A DNA stretch of 64,000 bases from Dactylellina haptotyla (Eukaryota > Ascomycota > Orbiliomycetes > Orbiliales > Orbiliaceae). Position numbers and translations under genes: made by a program. The DNA is taken from NCBI GenBank assembly GCA_031310005.1, contig CM062382.1:2108001-2172000 (forward strand), in the 5' to 3' direction. Shown one piece after another: positions 25,501 to 37,900 of the stretch; positions within the stretch are counted from its first letter, which is position 1; the number at the start of each line of letters is the position of its first letter. A model generated the notes under the pieces. That model was given only the letters and a program-made list of their open reading frames with translations, did no database searches and had not been told where the DNA came from.

Positions 25501-28500
25501 TCGTAGGGGAGTATAAGACCCAGCTGTAAGTGTAACTTGGAAGACTTTCGACTCTGAAGTAGCGGTGGATAGAATATATTTGCCAATGATATCGGCATTG
25601 GATCCACTCCATTTGTCATGAGCCTTATCACCAACCCACAGGCCGGTAATATCATCCATATTATAAAGGTTGAAAAGGTAGTTTTGTGTTTTCGGAGCAT
25701 AAAAGTATCCGCGATAGTTTAGAACGTAAAATGTGCCTGAAGGTGCGGCGCCTTGGTTTGGAATGAATCCATATGGATAGAGAGCATCCTTATTTTGAGC
25801 TGCCGTTCCTCCTGTTACCCAGTGCAAACCCAATTTGTTTGTAGTACTTTCATTGAATGGTGCAATGTTTCCGAAATACTCGAAATTCCAGTTGACAATA
25901 TTTACGGAACCGCTGTTTAGGAAAGGGTTATTGTAAATGGCAACTTGCAATCCGGTATTATTACAAGTGACATTCGGAGTTAAGGAAGCAACTTTGTAAT
26001 TGACAACTCGGTAAACTCCTAGCACATCAGTAGGGTTTGGAGTAAATGTTGCGACGTAAGGAGTAGTAGTAGATCCTCCCGTGATTGGTCTGGTTTCGGT
26101 GATAGTTGGCTGTTCAACGTACTCAACCACAGTGCCAACCCCGGCGGTATCAGTAGAGTCTGGCAATATCGTGGTAGCTGAAGATCCATTGGTCGCGACA
26201 CTCGTGATCGTGGTTAATGATGGCTCGTAGTAATCAATCACTGTGATAGTATCAAGGCTATCAGTGAGTTGGTCTCCGTCACTATTAGTGGGCCATGCAG
26301 TCGTGGTATAATCATCAGTTCCTGGAAGAGTCACGGTAGTAAACACTTGTGGAGCATATGTAATCACGGTAATGATTTCGGCTGGGTCAGTTGGAATAAC
26401 TGTTGTAATTGATGGACTTGGTCCGCCGCGGGTAACTGTTGTAGTTGGAGCGAGATCGATAATTATCACTGAAATTGTAGCAGATACATCAGTGATTGTA
26501 TTACCTGCGCTGTCTGTAGGGAGTAAGGTCGTCGTTCTCTTGGCGGTGCCGAAGGACGTAATCGTCGTGATAGGTCGTGGAACGCCAATAAGTACCGTAA
26601 TTGGAACTGTAGGATCGGTAAGTGCCGGGCCTTCTGTTGGGGTGATTGTACTGGTGAAAGCAGACGTATCAACTGTTGTAACGGTTGTGACTGGTCTGCG
26701 GACACCAATGATTACGGAAATTGGGATAGAAGGATCAGTGATAGTGGCTCCCACACTATCTGTTGGGAAGGCAGTCGTCGTGTAGTCACTTGCGTCGATC
26801 TTGGTAACGGTGGTAGTCGGTCGAGTAACTCCAATAACAATTGTGATCGGAACATCGACATCAGTAATAGTGCTACCATAACCGTCATCTGGATAAACAG
26901 TGCTGGTGAATGGAAGGGATGCAATGGTCGTAATTGTGGTCCGGCTTTGGACTGGGTTCGTAACATAGTCAACGACAGTGATCGTGCCAGTCCCTGCTGT
27001 GGTGACAGTATTGCCATTGTCATCAACAGGGAAGAGAGTTGTTGTAAACCCGGTACTACCAGTGGCAGGCCGGGTGATAGTTATAATCGGCTGCACGATA
27101 AAGGTGACAACCGTTTTGGTGCCAGTTGCATCAGTTATTGTAGCACCTGTCGAGTCAGTTGGGAAAACTGTTGTCAACCCAGTAGATGAGGCTACGCTCG
27201 TTATCGTTGTTACTGGTTGCGCACCAGGGTTATTGAACTCAACGACCGTGATTGGAACGGAGCCATCGAGAATAGTGCTACCTTTGTTGTCGATAGGATA
27301 GAGCGTGGTTATATATGGCGCAGAACCAGAGGCCACGGGGGTCGTAATAGTGATCCGTGGTACGGTTACGTAGTTAATTACGGTAGCCGTACCACTTCCA
27401 TCAGTGATGGTTTGTCCATTACTGCCAGTGGGGAAGATAGTAGTTTGATATGCCGAAATACCAGGAGCGAGGCTTGTCAGAGTAGTGAATACTTGATTGT
27501 TAAATTCTACAACTGTAATTGGAACCGTTCCGTCCAAAATTGTGCTTCCCTTGTTGTCGGTAGGGTACAGAGTAGTTGTATAAGGTGTCGATCCAGATAT
27601 GACGGGGGTCTTCACTGTTGTTCTTGGAAGCGTTATAAAGTCAATAACGGTGATAGTTCCAGTGGCAGTTCCGTCAGTAAGAGGCTGCCCGTTGCTGTCA
27701 GTGGGGAAGATGGTGCTAATATATGGTAAATTACCAGTGGCAAGACTAGTAACGGTAGTAAACAGTCGATTTCTGAACTCCACAACAGTGATCGGTACGG
27801 ACCCATCGAGAACAGTACTGCCACTATTATCTGTCGGGAACAATGTTGTCGGAGACGGTACAGAGATAGAGGTAATAGTGCTTGTAACAGTAACACGCGG
27901 AAGCGTCACATAGGCGATGACGGTGATAGTTGCACTTAATCCATCTGTGAGAGGATTGCCGTTGGGACCAGTAGGATAAACCGTAGTACGATACGGAGAA
28001 GCACCACTGGCGAGGCTCGTCAGAGTGGTGAGCTTTTGGTTACCAAACTCCACGACTGTGAGTGGAACAGAGCCATCAAGAATAGTGCTGCCCCTGCTGT
28101 CTGTTGGATACAATGTGGTAGTATAGGGCGTGGAACCAGAAAGAATAGGGCTCCCAATAGTAGTTCTCGGAAGGGTGACAAAATCAACAACTGTAATAGT
28201 TGAGCTGATTTCATCTGTAATAGGGCTACCATTCGCATCAGTAGGATATAAGGTGGTTTTGAAAGCCGTCGCCCCTGGAGCAATGCTTGTTACTGTTGTA
28301 AGTTTCTGATTGTTAAACTCAATAACTGTAATCGGAGTTGAACCATCGAAAATTGTGCTACCTGCACTATTAGTTGGAAACAGGGTAGTCGTAAAGGGAA
28401 TAGTGCCAGAAGCGATTGGCTTTCCAATAGTGGTTCGAGGCAAGGTCACAAAATCAATAATAGTTACTAGAATATTACCCTCAGTGATTGGGCTGCCATT

Positions 28501-31500
28501 GGAATTGGTTGGGAAAATTGTGGATTGGAATGGCGTGGCCGGGGCCAGACTAGTAATAGTGGTGAGCCTTTGGTTACCAAACTCTACGACGGTGAGTGGA
28601 ACAGAGCCGTCAAGGATAGTGCTGCCGCTGCTATCTGTAGGATAAAATGTGGTTGTGTAGGGAGTAGCGCCTGAACTAACACGGCTTGCGATGGTTGTCC
28701 GCGGCAAGGTCACGAAATCCACCACAGTAACGGTAGGATTGCTGCCAGTTCCAATTGGAAGTGTGGTCTTGTACGGCAGAGTTCCTGGTGCAAGACTCGT
28801 CAAAGTAGTAAACTTCTGATTAGTGTACTCAACAATTGTAATTGGGACAGATCCGTCGAGAATGGTGCTTCCACGGCTATCGGTTGGGTAAAGCAAGGCC
28901 GTAGATGCCGTAGACCCTGGAGGAATAGTGCTAGTGACGGTTGTGCGAGGTAGTGCGACAAAATCGATAATGGTGGCAATACCGCTACCATCAGTAATTG
29001 GATCACCCCTCGAATTGGTGGGGAAAACAGTAGATTTATAAGGAGTAACCCCAGTTGCAATGCTGGTAATAGTAGTGACTTTTTGATTCGTGAATTCGAC
29101 GACAGTGAGTGGCACCGAGCCGTCAAGGATGGTACTACCTCTACTGTCGGTAGGGAATTTAATAGCGGTGTATGGAGTAGACCCAAGAGGGATCGTACTC
29201 ACAAAAGTCGTTCGAGGTAACGTCACAAATTCAACAATTGTACCTTGACCGCTGCCATCTGTGATCGGATTACCATTTGGACCCGTGGGATATGCGGTCG
29301 AGGTGTAAGGGACTGTGCCAGTAGCAAGACTTGTCAATGTCGTCCAGGTGTCTCTAAATATAACAACCGTAATTGGAGCAGAGCCATCTAGAATGGTACT
29401 ACTCTTGCTGTTAGTGGGATAGAGGGATGTCGTATATGGCACTGTGCCAGTTCCGGAAGCAAGAGGTTTCGTGATAGTTACTCGAGGTAATGTAATATAA
29501 TCAACAACAGTGGCAGTACCACTACCATCGGTAAATGGAAGACCATTTGAGTTAGTTGGGAAAAGGGTGGTACGGTAGGGAACGGCTCCCGAGGCAAGGC
29601 TGGTTAGGGTGGTAAACGTCTGGTCAACATATCCATAGTCGACAACTGTAATCGGAATAGATCCGTCTAGAATAGTACTTCCTTTGCTATCTATAGGATA
29701 GAGAGTGGCAGTATATGGACGGGTGCCAGTTCCGGAAGCAATGGGACTAGTTATGGTGGTGCGGGGCAGGGTAACAAAATATATGATAGTCGCAGTACCA
29801 CTGCCATCCGTAACTGGTTTTCCATCGCTGCCAGTGGGAAGGATAGTCGTATGGTAGGTTGAGGTACCAGTGGCAATACTTGTTACCGTCGTGAAATGCT
29901 CGTCATCATACTTTATGACAGTGATTGTAGCAGAACCGTCAAACACCGTACTACCCTGGCTATTTGTCGGGTAGAACGTAGCAGTGTATGGCGCCGTGCC
30001 CGTTCCGAAGGACAGAGGAGTGCGAGTAGTAACTCGAGGTAGGGCCACAAAGTCAATAATGGTAGCAGTGCCACTGCCATCAGTAATTGGCTTGCCATCA
30101 GTTCCAGTTGGATAAATCGTCGTCCGGTATGGCAATGTACCCGTGGCGAGACTCGTTACTGTAGTAGTCTTTTCAGAACCATACTCCACAACTGTGATTG
30201 GAGCAGATCCATCAAGTATCGTGCTACCACGACTGTTCGTTGGGAAAAGGGTCACAATGTAAGGCACAGAACCAGTTCCAAATGTCAGAGGAATACGAGT
30301 AGTGACTCGGGGTATCGTCACATAATCGATGACAGTGACAAGTGCGGCACCATCAGTAATCGGTTGGCCATCACTTCCAGTTGGATAAATCGTCGTTTGA
30401 TAAGGCGTGACACTAGGAGCAATACTTGTCAAAGTAGTGAATTGTCGAGGTACTTCGATAATAACGGTGACAGGAGCTGATCCATCGCTGACTGGGGAAC
30501 CATCGTTTTTAGTAGGCCACGCCGTTGTTATAAAGGCACTTGATCCAACTCTTGTGATTGTGGTAGCGGGGAGCGGGACGAAAGTTATGACAGTGACGGT
30601 TGCGCCGCTATCTGTGATAGTAGAGCCAGCTGTATCGGTTGGATACAGAGTCTTCAATCCAGTGCTACCAGATTGTGTGATTGTTCTAGTTGACTGCGGC
30701 CCAACATTAACATAATAAATGACTGAAATAGTAGCCGAGGCATCCAAAACTGTAGATCCCGCTGCATTGGTTGGGAATACCGTCGTCGTGAACGCAGAGC
30801 TACCAGTTTGAGTAACAGTAACAAATTTTGCTTTTACACCGACAACAATGGTGACTGGAGCAGATCCATCCACAATAGTGGAACCTGCATCGTTGGTCGG
30901 GAATGCAGTGGATGTGAATTCACTAGATGCAGCACCGACAATTGATGTAATAGCCTTCAATCCCACAAGAACAGTAGCTGGTGATCCATCTGTAAGAGTC
31001 GAACCAGCGCTGTTGGTCGGCCAGATGGTAGATGTGTAGGCGCTTGGGGCAACTGTCAAGTATGTAGTAGCCGGGAAGTTTATAAAAGTGACAATAGTCT
31101 TAGTTCCACTGCCGTCAGAGACCATAGAACCAGCTGAATTTGTCGGCCAGAGTGTTGTGAGGCCGGTAGCAGTTCCAAGCCTGGTTACAAGAGTTTCTGG
31201 TTGGTTTTGATAGACGATTACCGTAACCGCAACACTGGCTGGTTCGGTTGAAGCTGGGAATACTGTAGAAGTCGAAGAGCTACCACCAGTTGGAGGTCTA
31301 GTAATCGTCACTGTCGGCCTTGGAAGGTAGTGAATAACCGATATGGTGCCATAGACATCAGTTGGATCAGGGAAAATCGTCGTGACAGTATCGGTAGCCC
31401 CAATGGAGGTAACGTAGGTAACAGGTATAGTAACATAATCGATAACTGATGTTATTCCAAAGACATCTGTAGGGTTCGGAGCTACTGTTGTCCGATAGGC

Positions 31501-34500
31501 ACTATTTCCCGGTCTGATAACTGTGGTAGCTTTCTGGGTGGTGAACAAAATGATCGTTTGTGTACCAAAACTTCCATCAGTTACAGTTTGGCCATCAGCA
31601 TTGGTTGGGAAAGCTGTAGATGTGAAAACACTTGGACCCACGCGTGTACTCGTGGTCGCAAATCCAACACCGTACTCTATTATAGAAATGACGCCGCCAA
31701 CATCGGTTGGATCAGGGTAGATAGTTGCTGTTGAGGGAGCACCTCCAGTTGCCCGAGTATGCACAGTAACCGCAGGCTTATAAGCAACAACTGTAATTGG
31801 AACTGAACCGTCGTAGATAGTTTTGCCGCTGCCATCGGTGGGGTATAATATACTCGTGTATGGCGTAGAACCGGTAGCAGGGGCGATCGCCGTAGTTCGA
31901 GGCAAAGCGACAAAATCGATAACAGTAGCAGTGCCAGTTCCATCAGTAATCGGCCTTCCGTCACTTCCCGTAGGATAAACGGTACTCTGATATGGTGACG
32001 CGCCAGTAGCCAGACTGGTTACTCTGGTAAAATGCTGGTCGACACCAATTACAACAGTCACTGGAACAGAGCCATCAGTTATTGTAGATCCTGCTGCATT
32101 TGTAGGCCAATAAGTGCTGGTGAAGCCACTGGTTCCAACAACGGTACTAGTTGTAGCAGGGTAGTTGGCAAATGTGACAACAGTAACTGTGGCTTTAATA
32201 TCTGTAGTATCCGCTGGATAGACAGTAGTGAGACCTGTAGTGCTCCCGAATTGAGTAGTTGTTACACTCTTCCTAATCCTATAATGGATGAGAGTTAAGG
32301 GTGCACGAGGGTCAGCGGGAGTAATAGTGGCCGTATATTCGGCAGTTCCTATGACCGGAAGATCAACAGTCACGATGCCCCTGGCAATATATTCAATGAC
32401 GGTGCCGGGAACAGAGTCATCAAAGATGGTGTGACCTGAGCTATCCGTCGGCCAGATAGTAGCTGTTGATGGCCCACTGACTGCAGGAGAATTTATAACG
32501 GTGAACCTCTTTGGAACAAAGGCGATAACAGTAATTGGAACAGATCCATCGGTTATCGGATTCCCAGCAGCATCAGTAGGGACTACCGTAGAAGCAGAAA
32601 TATCAAGGCCGGTTCCTGTATTCACGACAAAACTGGTTGCGGTGGTTCTCGACAACGGGACAAATGTGACAACGCGGAGAGGCTCTGAACCATCTGTGAT
32701 AGGATTTCCGGTACTATCAGTCGGAACGATAGTTGAAACATAGCCTACAGTTCCAGTCACAGGTAGAGCACTGGTTACAGTAATCCTCTTGATCGGAGTA
32801 TACATAATAACCTGAAGTGGCTCAGATCCATCCGTAATAGGTTGCCCGTAGCTATCTGTTGGGATGACCGTTGTAACAAATGCTTCCGTTCCTGTCACTG
32901 GAAGGGCGGTGGTGAGAGTAGTCCTCCTGATAGGAGTGTAGGTGACGACACGGATAGGCACGGAACCATCAGTGATTGGGTTTCCAGAGCTGTCAGTTGG
33001 GAAGATCGTGGTAACGTAGCCGGTGGTCCCAGTTACAGGTAGAGCACTGGTGATAGTGGTTCTCTGGATGGGTGTGAAAGTGACGACACGAATTGGAACA
33101 GAACCATCGGTAATCGGGTTTCCAGCGCTATCCGTAGGAACGATAGTGGTAGCATAGGCAAAAGTTCCTGTTGCAGGGAGGACACTAGTCTCCGTAACTC
33201 TCCTGATAGGAGTATATGTAATGATACGAACTGGTTCAGAGCCATCCGTAATCGGGTTTCCTGAGCTATCTGTGGGGAATATGGTAGTCGCAGAAGCCGC
33301 GGTTCCAGTCACAGGAACAATTACTATAGTGTAAGGCGTCTTGATATAAGTGACAACCGTGGCAGTGGCCGTGGGATCCGTTGGAATTATAGTGGTGGCG
33401 TAAGGTTGGTCATCGGTTGCAATATGAGTAACCGTGGTGGTTCCTCTAGTAACATAATCAATAACGGTCACCGGTTCCGCTGGGTTGGTTGGGATGATAG
33501 TGGTTGTGGAAGGACCATTGGTAGCTGGCTGGGTGAGCAGGATGGTTCCCCGTGTAACATACTTGATGACAGTTCTGGTTCCTGAGCCATCAGTACGGGG
33601 TTTCCCATCGGATCCTGTTGGGAACAGAGTGGTAGTGTAGGCTTCGGAGTTTGTCTGGGTAAGGGTAGTTGCTGGTAATGGACGATATGTAATAACTGTA
33701 ACCTTAGCAGACCCATCCGTAATCGTATGCCCGCTACTGTCCGTTGGAAATATTGTGGACTTGTAGCCACTCGCCCCGGTAGCAACTCCAGTGATCGTCG
33801 TAACCGGGAATCCCGTCAGCCACTTGGTAGACCAGGTGGTCTTGGTCTTCGTAGAGGTCTTCTTGACCACGGATGTTGTCGAGGTCACTTTGACAACCTT
33901 AGTAGTCGTGGACCAATGGGTGCTAGTACGTTGGGTCGTACGGGTTGACCACTTTGTGATCCTGGCAACAGCAATCGTCTTCGTCGAGGTAACCTTCTTG
34001 GTAGCAGACTTGTTGACTGTCGCAGTAGGAATTGATACCGTCTTTGTCTTTTTCTTGGGCGTTTTCGTTGAAGTCTTCGTCTTTGTGGCAAAACAGGCTA
34101 CAGAAGAGTTAACAAAAATATTCAGTACAGCATATTGGGTTCTCCGTTGCTACGAGTTGCACTTACAGCACGGCTTGGGGATATTTTGGGCTCTTTTGAG
34201 GAAGTTAAACAGCTTGGCGGGTGCTGCTCCGATAACTGTAGTGGTCTTGGTTATGACTTTGGTTGAGGTGTACGATCTGCCTCCCATGCGTTAGTATAAA
34301 ATCCCACCCGTCCAGCGATGAATATATGACAGCGCTTACGAAGTGCGTTGGACATTGATAATTTCGAGGTCAGTACAAGTTTCCCAAGCAGTCTTGTGAG
34401 CGACTTCACGCTTAGTCGTAGTAGTGGGCAAAGTAACGGTTTGGCAGGCAGTGCGGAGAGTCTTCACAAATGTGGAAGTCTTCCAGCGAGTGCGAGTAGA

Positions 34501-34716
34501 CTTGCCCTTCTTCACGTATTTCGTCGTCGTCGGTGTAGCCTTGGTGACTGTTTTGGTGCAAGTAGAAGGAGTAACGATTTTGGAGCAGCTCGAAGACGAA
34601 ACCTTGTTGCTCAGAATCGACTTGCAGCTTGCGGGGAGAGAGGACTTCCCGCAAGATCCTCCAAGGACTACATTCGCGAGGAGTGCGACCTGGAGAACTC
34701 CTCGCAAGAAGAGCAT
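22507..34716 (-). CDS. Giant secreted repeat adhesin with GLEYA-like modules
   Basis: Three exons (34340-34716, 34167-34276, 22507-34097; introns 63 and 69 bp) give 12,078 nt, or 4,025 residues. I start at 34716 because MLFLRGVLQVALLANVVLGG is a good signal peptide; an in-frame ATG at 34752 would put a charged stretch before it. Then follow a Cys-containing, Ser/Thr/Lys-rich stalk and, from about residue 267 to 2,860, roughly 61 degenerate repeats of 35-48 residues (core: TTxFPTDSxGxTITDGSxPxTVI). Four PA14/GLEYA-like modules follow (about 2,865-3,680), each starting CxNxGLxVAIYxNPF, with YRGYFxAP and a W-G-K/D core. Two further repeats come next, and finally a DUF6923-like domain (about 3,790-4,025, with GYNVLDNYIYG and DIDGNGQYW). 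GLEYA domains of yeast adhesins are lectin-like and bind cell-surface glycans, so this is inferred to be a cell-wall or surface adhesin. No GPI signal is seen at the C-terminus. The gene is uninterrupted and not RIP-damaged despite its repeats. Confidence 0.88.
27196..30423 (-). repeat. AB-dimer higher-order repeat inside the adhesin gene
   Basis: Repeat units 28-51 of the adhesin alternate strictly between two types. Type A carries PITDGSGTATVIDFVTLPRT. Type B carries GSTILDGSVPITVVEF and ends TTLTS. Twelve AB pairs, averaging 269 bp each, fill this stretch, whereas units outside it are not paired. The pattern means the array grew by duplicating pairs, not single units. Nucleotide divergence between pairs is visibly high, which may keep them below the RIP identity threshold. 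Confidence 0.8.
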
Positions 34717-34784
34717 CTTTTTAATGCTTCCTTTGGATATATAATATTCCACTACGAAAAGCGACGAGAGCTAAACCTACCTAA

Positions 34785-34944
34785 CTTACCTTGACAGATA
34801 GTTGGGTTGATACTTACCTTCACCCTGGTACAATTGGGAAATAGCACCAGCTGAGGGACACTCACCCTTAAGAAGGGAAAATACTCACCTTTGTGAATTG
34901 AACCGATCGCCTTTAAGCTTGAGTGAAGTTGAAGAATACTCACC
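34785..34944 (-). promoter_or_regulatory. Cluster of five splice-donor-like GGTRAGT motifs
   Basis: On the minus strand, upstream of the adhesin start, GGTAAGT occurs at 34784-34790 and 34812-34818, and GGTGAGT at 34860-34866, 34883-34889 and 34938-34944. Most are preceded by AAG or AAAG, and the last two are identical over CAAAGGTGAGTATT. Each is a near-perfect fungal 5' splice site. The sequence shows the motifs; what they do is not known. They may be alternative donors of a leader intron, or repeated protein-binding sites. Confidence 0.5.
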
Positions 34945-37900
34945 TTTGCCAAGGCAGAAGAGCGCTTTACCTACTAAGCTAAAAGCTATAGTCGATGCTG
35001 GTGATGATTTGATCTGAAAACACGGACGAGCAAGTCCGCTTTATAGTGAAAGGCATCTCTAAGTTTTCCTTAAAGTTGCGAACCATCCCAGAGTTTGAGG
35101 CAAAAGAGAAGTCGAGGCCTTGATGGTTCCCAGCGCTCATGCACACATGAGACTTCGATTTCGAGGCCTAGATAGATCTTGTTTCTTGGCATTTTCAATC
35201 ATCCTCCACCATCTATCCCGTCTTTTCCGTTGTGGAGAGGGTTCTTGCCTGATAAAGTCATGAGCATGAGCTGATTCCTGGGCCATCGCCATCGCTACTC
35301 ATTCACCATAACGGCCCCAGACTATCTTTAAGCTTAGATCTAACTAATTAAGAAAACTTATCTAAATCGGGCATTGAAACAAATGATATTCCGCTTGTAG
35401 CGGTCGCCGGCCTAGTGCGTGGCGCGCTTGCATTTGCTAATTCAGATACCAAGAACAATTCCACTCGGAATATACCTCTTTTCCTTCAGTGTCCCGGTGA
35501 TTGTTGGGAAGTTATTTACATTCGGCCTGTTTGACAGAATCGCGTGTGCAGCCCTTGCATGCATGGATACTGGGAGGCGATCAACCTGCTTCTAACATGC
35601 ATCGGATATCTGTGCAACCTCTCGATTTCTTAACGCGCTGGATATAATAGTACCGGGATCATAGGAGATATTCCAGGGACTAACTTACACGTTCCTCGGA
35701 TCCCAAGATGTATTGGGTCCGTGAGTCTGGAATCATCCATCGATACATCGGACGAAATCTAGGCCCGGTATCCTTTCGCGTGTTTTTTTTGGCATAATAT
35801 AGATTATAATATACATCCCAAAATCGCGCAAAGCAGCAGCGTAGAGAATTCGAAACGTTCCATTACTCTAAAGTTTTTATTAGTATGTCAATTTGTTGTA
35901 ATTTGATAAGGTAAATAAGCGCACGGCCCCGGGGAAGGCACTAAAGCTAACATTGCAGAGATGTTTCCACGAGGCTTTGCTTCGATGTAAAATTCCGAAA
36001 GCCTTCGCGCGTGATTATGGAGTCTAACCCGGAGCTTTCCATTTCATCTCAAAGATCGTGTCGAATTGTATGGCACGGCCAAGGGGGTTGGTGGGTTCGA
36101 AACGACTTAAACGATTATATTAATTCTCCGAGCAATATTCGGCAACACGCTTTGCCTTCCCGTGAATAAGCTCCTGCATTCGTGTAACCAATCGAAGGTT
36201 GGGTTCCATCCCATCGGATCAACACTCCGAGCGAAAGTGGGGGCTAAAATGAAACAAAATTAGTTCTGCCGAACTCCCCAACGTGCGGTGCTATTTTCAA
36301 CTGTTTGGGTCCCTTGCTCGTTACTGAGTTCCTTAATTGTCAAGAGGCACACCCCATTGCAACGTTACTAAATTTTGTGGTGGTTCTAGCTTCCAAGCCC
36401 CCAGTTAAATCCAGGGCTATTTCCAGGCACAAGCGTCCAAGCCTTCTCACTCAAGCAAAATCAGATTTGCCTCTCAATGCTCCACATCACGGCTATTAAC
36501 GACAAATCAAGGATGGAACAATGGAATTTTGACAATTCGATAATTTTCCCAAGCCGGAATATACCAGTTTAAAAGACTTAGAACACAGGAATTGTCTCCC
36601 CATATGGCAGCGGAACGGCTCGCCAATTGCCTAAAGGTCATCAAATAGTATTCGATACAAGCGATTGATCAAGATACGTCCCAAGAAATACCATTCATAG
36701 TCTAATCTCAGGGATCTGGAACATCAAATCGTCTGTTTTGGTATTGTTTCCAGCCGTCCTACAGAAGGTGGCCTGAGAGTCTCTGGGTCTAGACACTAAA
36801 CAATTTAGGCACTAAACCGTATCTAAAGAGAAGAATAAGGTTGAGCCGTTCCACCCAGCAATATAAGGTAAATCTTCCTTTATATCCCGGAGAATAACTG
36901 AGCTGCCGCAAGGATTGGTTGCGGCCTCACTCGCGAATATCCGGGCATGAGGTCGAACTTGGCTTTATTTGAATCTTGGCTACATTACACCACCCAGGTT
37001 AGCCCCAGAGTGACTGAAAAACCTTAATCTCAATGCTCTTGTTCCCGAGTCTGCGCTAGATTCCAAAAAGCATCCGCCATACGAATCATCAATCAAAGTT
37101 TATCTCGTAAATGGGAACTTCAATGGCGTCCGCTTCTATATACCGATATTTTATCAATCCGCTAGATTCGTTTCAAAGCAGACAAGTTAATATCACCAAA
37201 TCCCAGCCACATTTTATCTGCACCGTTATGATAGGGATAAATATCGTTATTCAGGCTGCAGAATCTATGTAAACGGACTTTGGATTGTTGTACAAAGAAC
37301 TCGGTACGACAGGAAACCACAGGCTGAGATAAGTTCGACTGTTTCGCAGGAAAGGCGCCTCTTCGCTCAGGTTAATAGGTGTGAAGAGAACGGAGCCGGG
37401 GGAAAAGAACTTAATCGTACATTTACCCTAGCATCTACCCTAGAGATACTAAGTTCACAATAATAAGGAGTTACACTTCTTTATTGCTTACAAATGATTG
37501 GCTTTCCCAGCTAATTCTGGCTACCGGATGCACCCGATCAACGGATATTGAGATATCTGGACAGCAAATGGAGGACTAAAAAGGAATATCCAAAAAAAAT
37601 TCAAAGAGACTATACATATCGGCAGAAAGCCACTACCCACAGGATTTAGTAGTAATGCATCCATGTCCCATTCGTAAGAGGTTGGATGCTGGGAATTCTA
37701 GACCTAACATAGCCTGGTCTCGAGCAACAGTTAAGCAGCTGCCAAACATCTAATCATGGGCTAGAGTGGGAACCGATCCTTGGTTTCTAGACCTCTGCAA
37801 AAACTCTATTCGGGAAAGTATATACTTCCGAATTGAAACAAGCCAGTATGTAGATGCAATGCACGAAATGCATCTAGGTTTGTCACAGAGCGCCCACATT

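Noticed and set aside
26372-28645. Several 100-170 codon plus-strand frames over the adhesin gene
   Set aside because: They recur with the repeat period and are antisense shadows of the Thr/Val-rich repeats.
22507-33888. Direct repeats in the adhesin as a CRISPR or satellite array
   Set aside because: The repeats are degenerate, stay in frame for 3,793 codons and encode a conserved Thr-rich motif; they are coding repeats.
36080-36110. GGGTTCGAAACG as a possible tRNA B box
   Set aside because: No matching A box or acceptor stem at the right distance.
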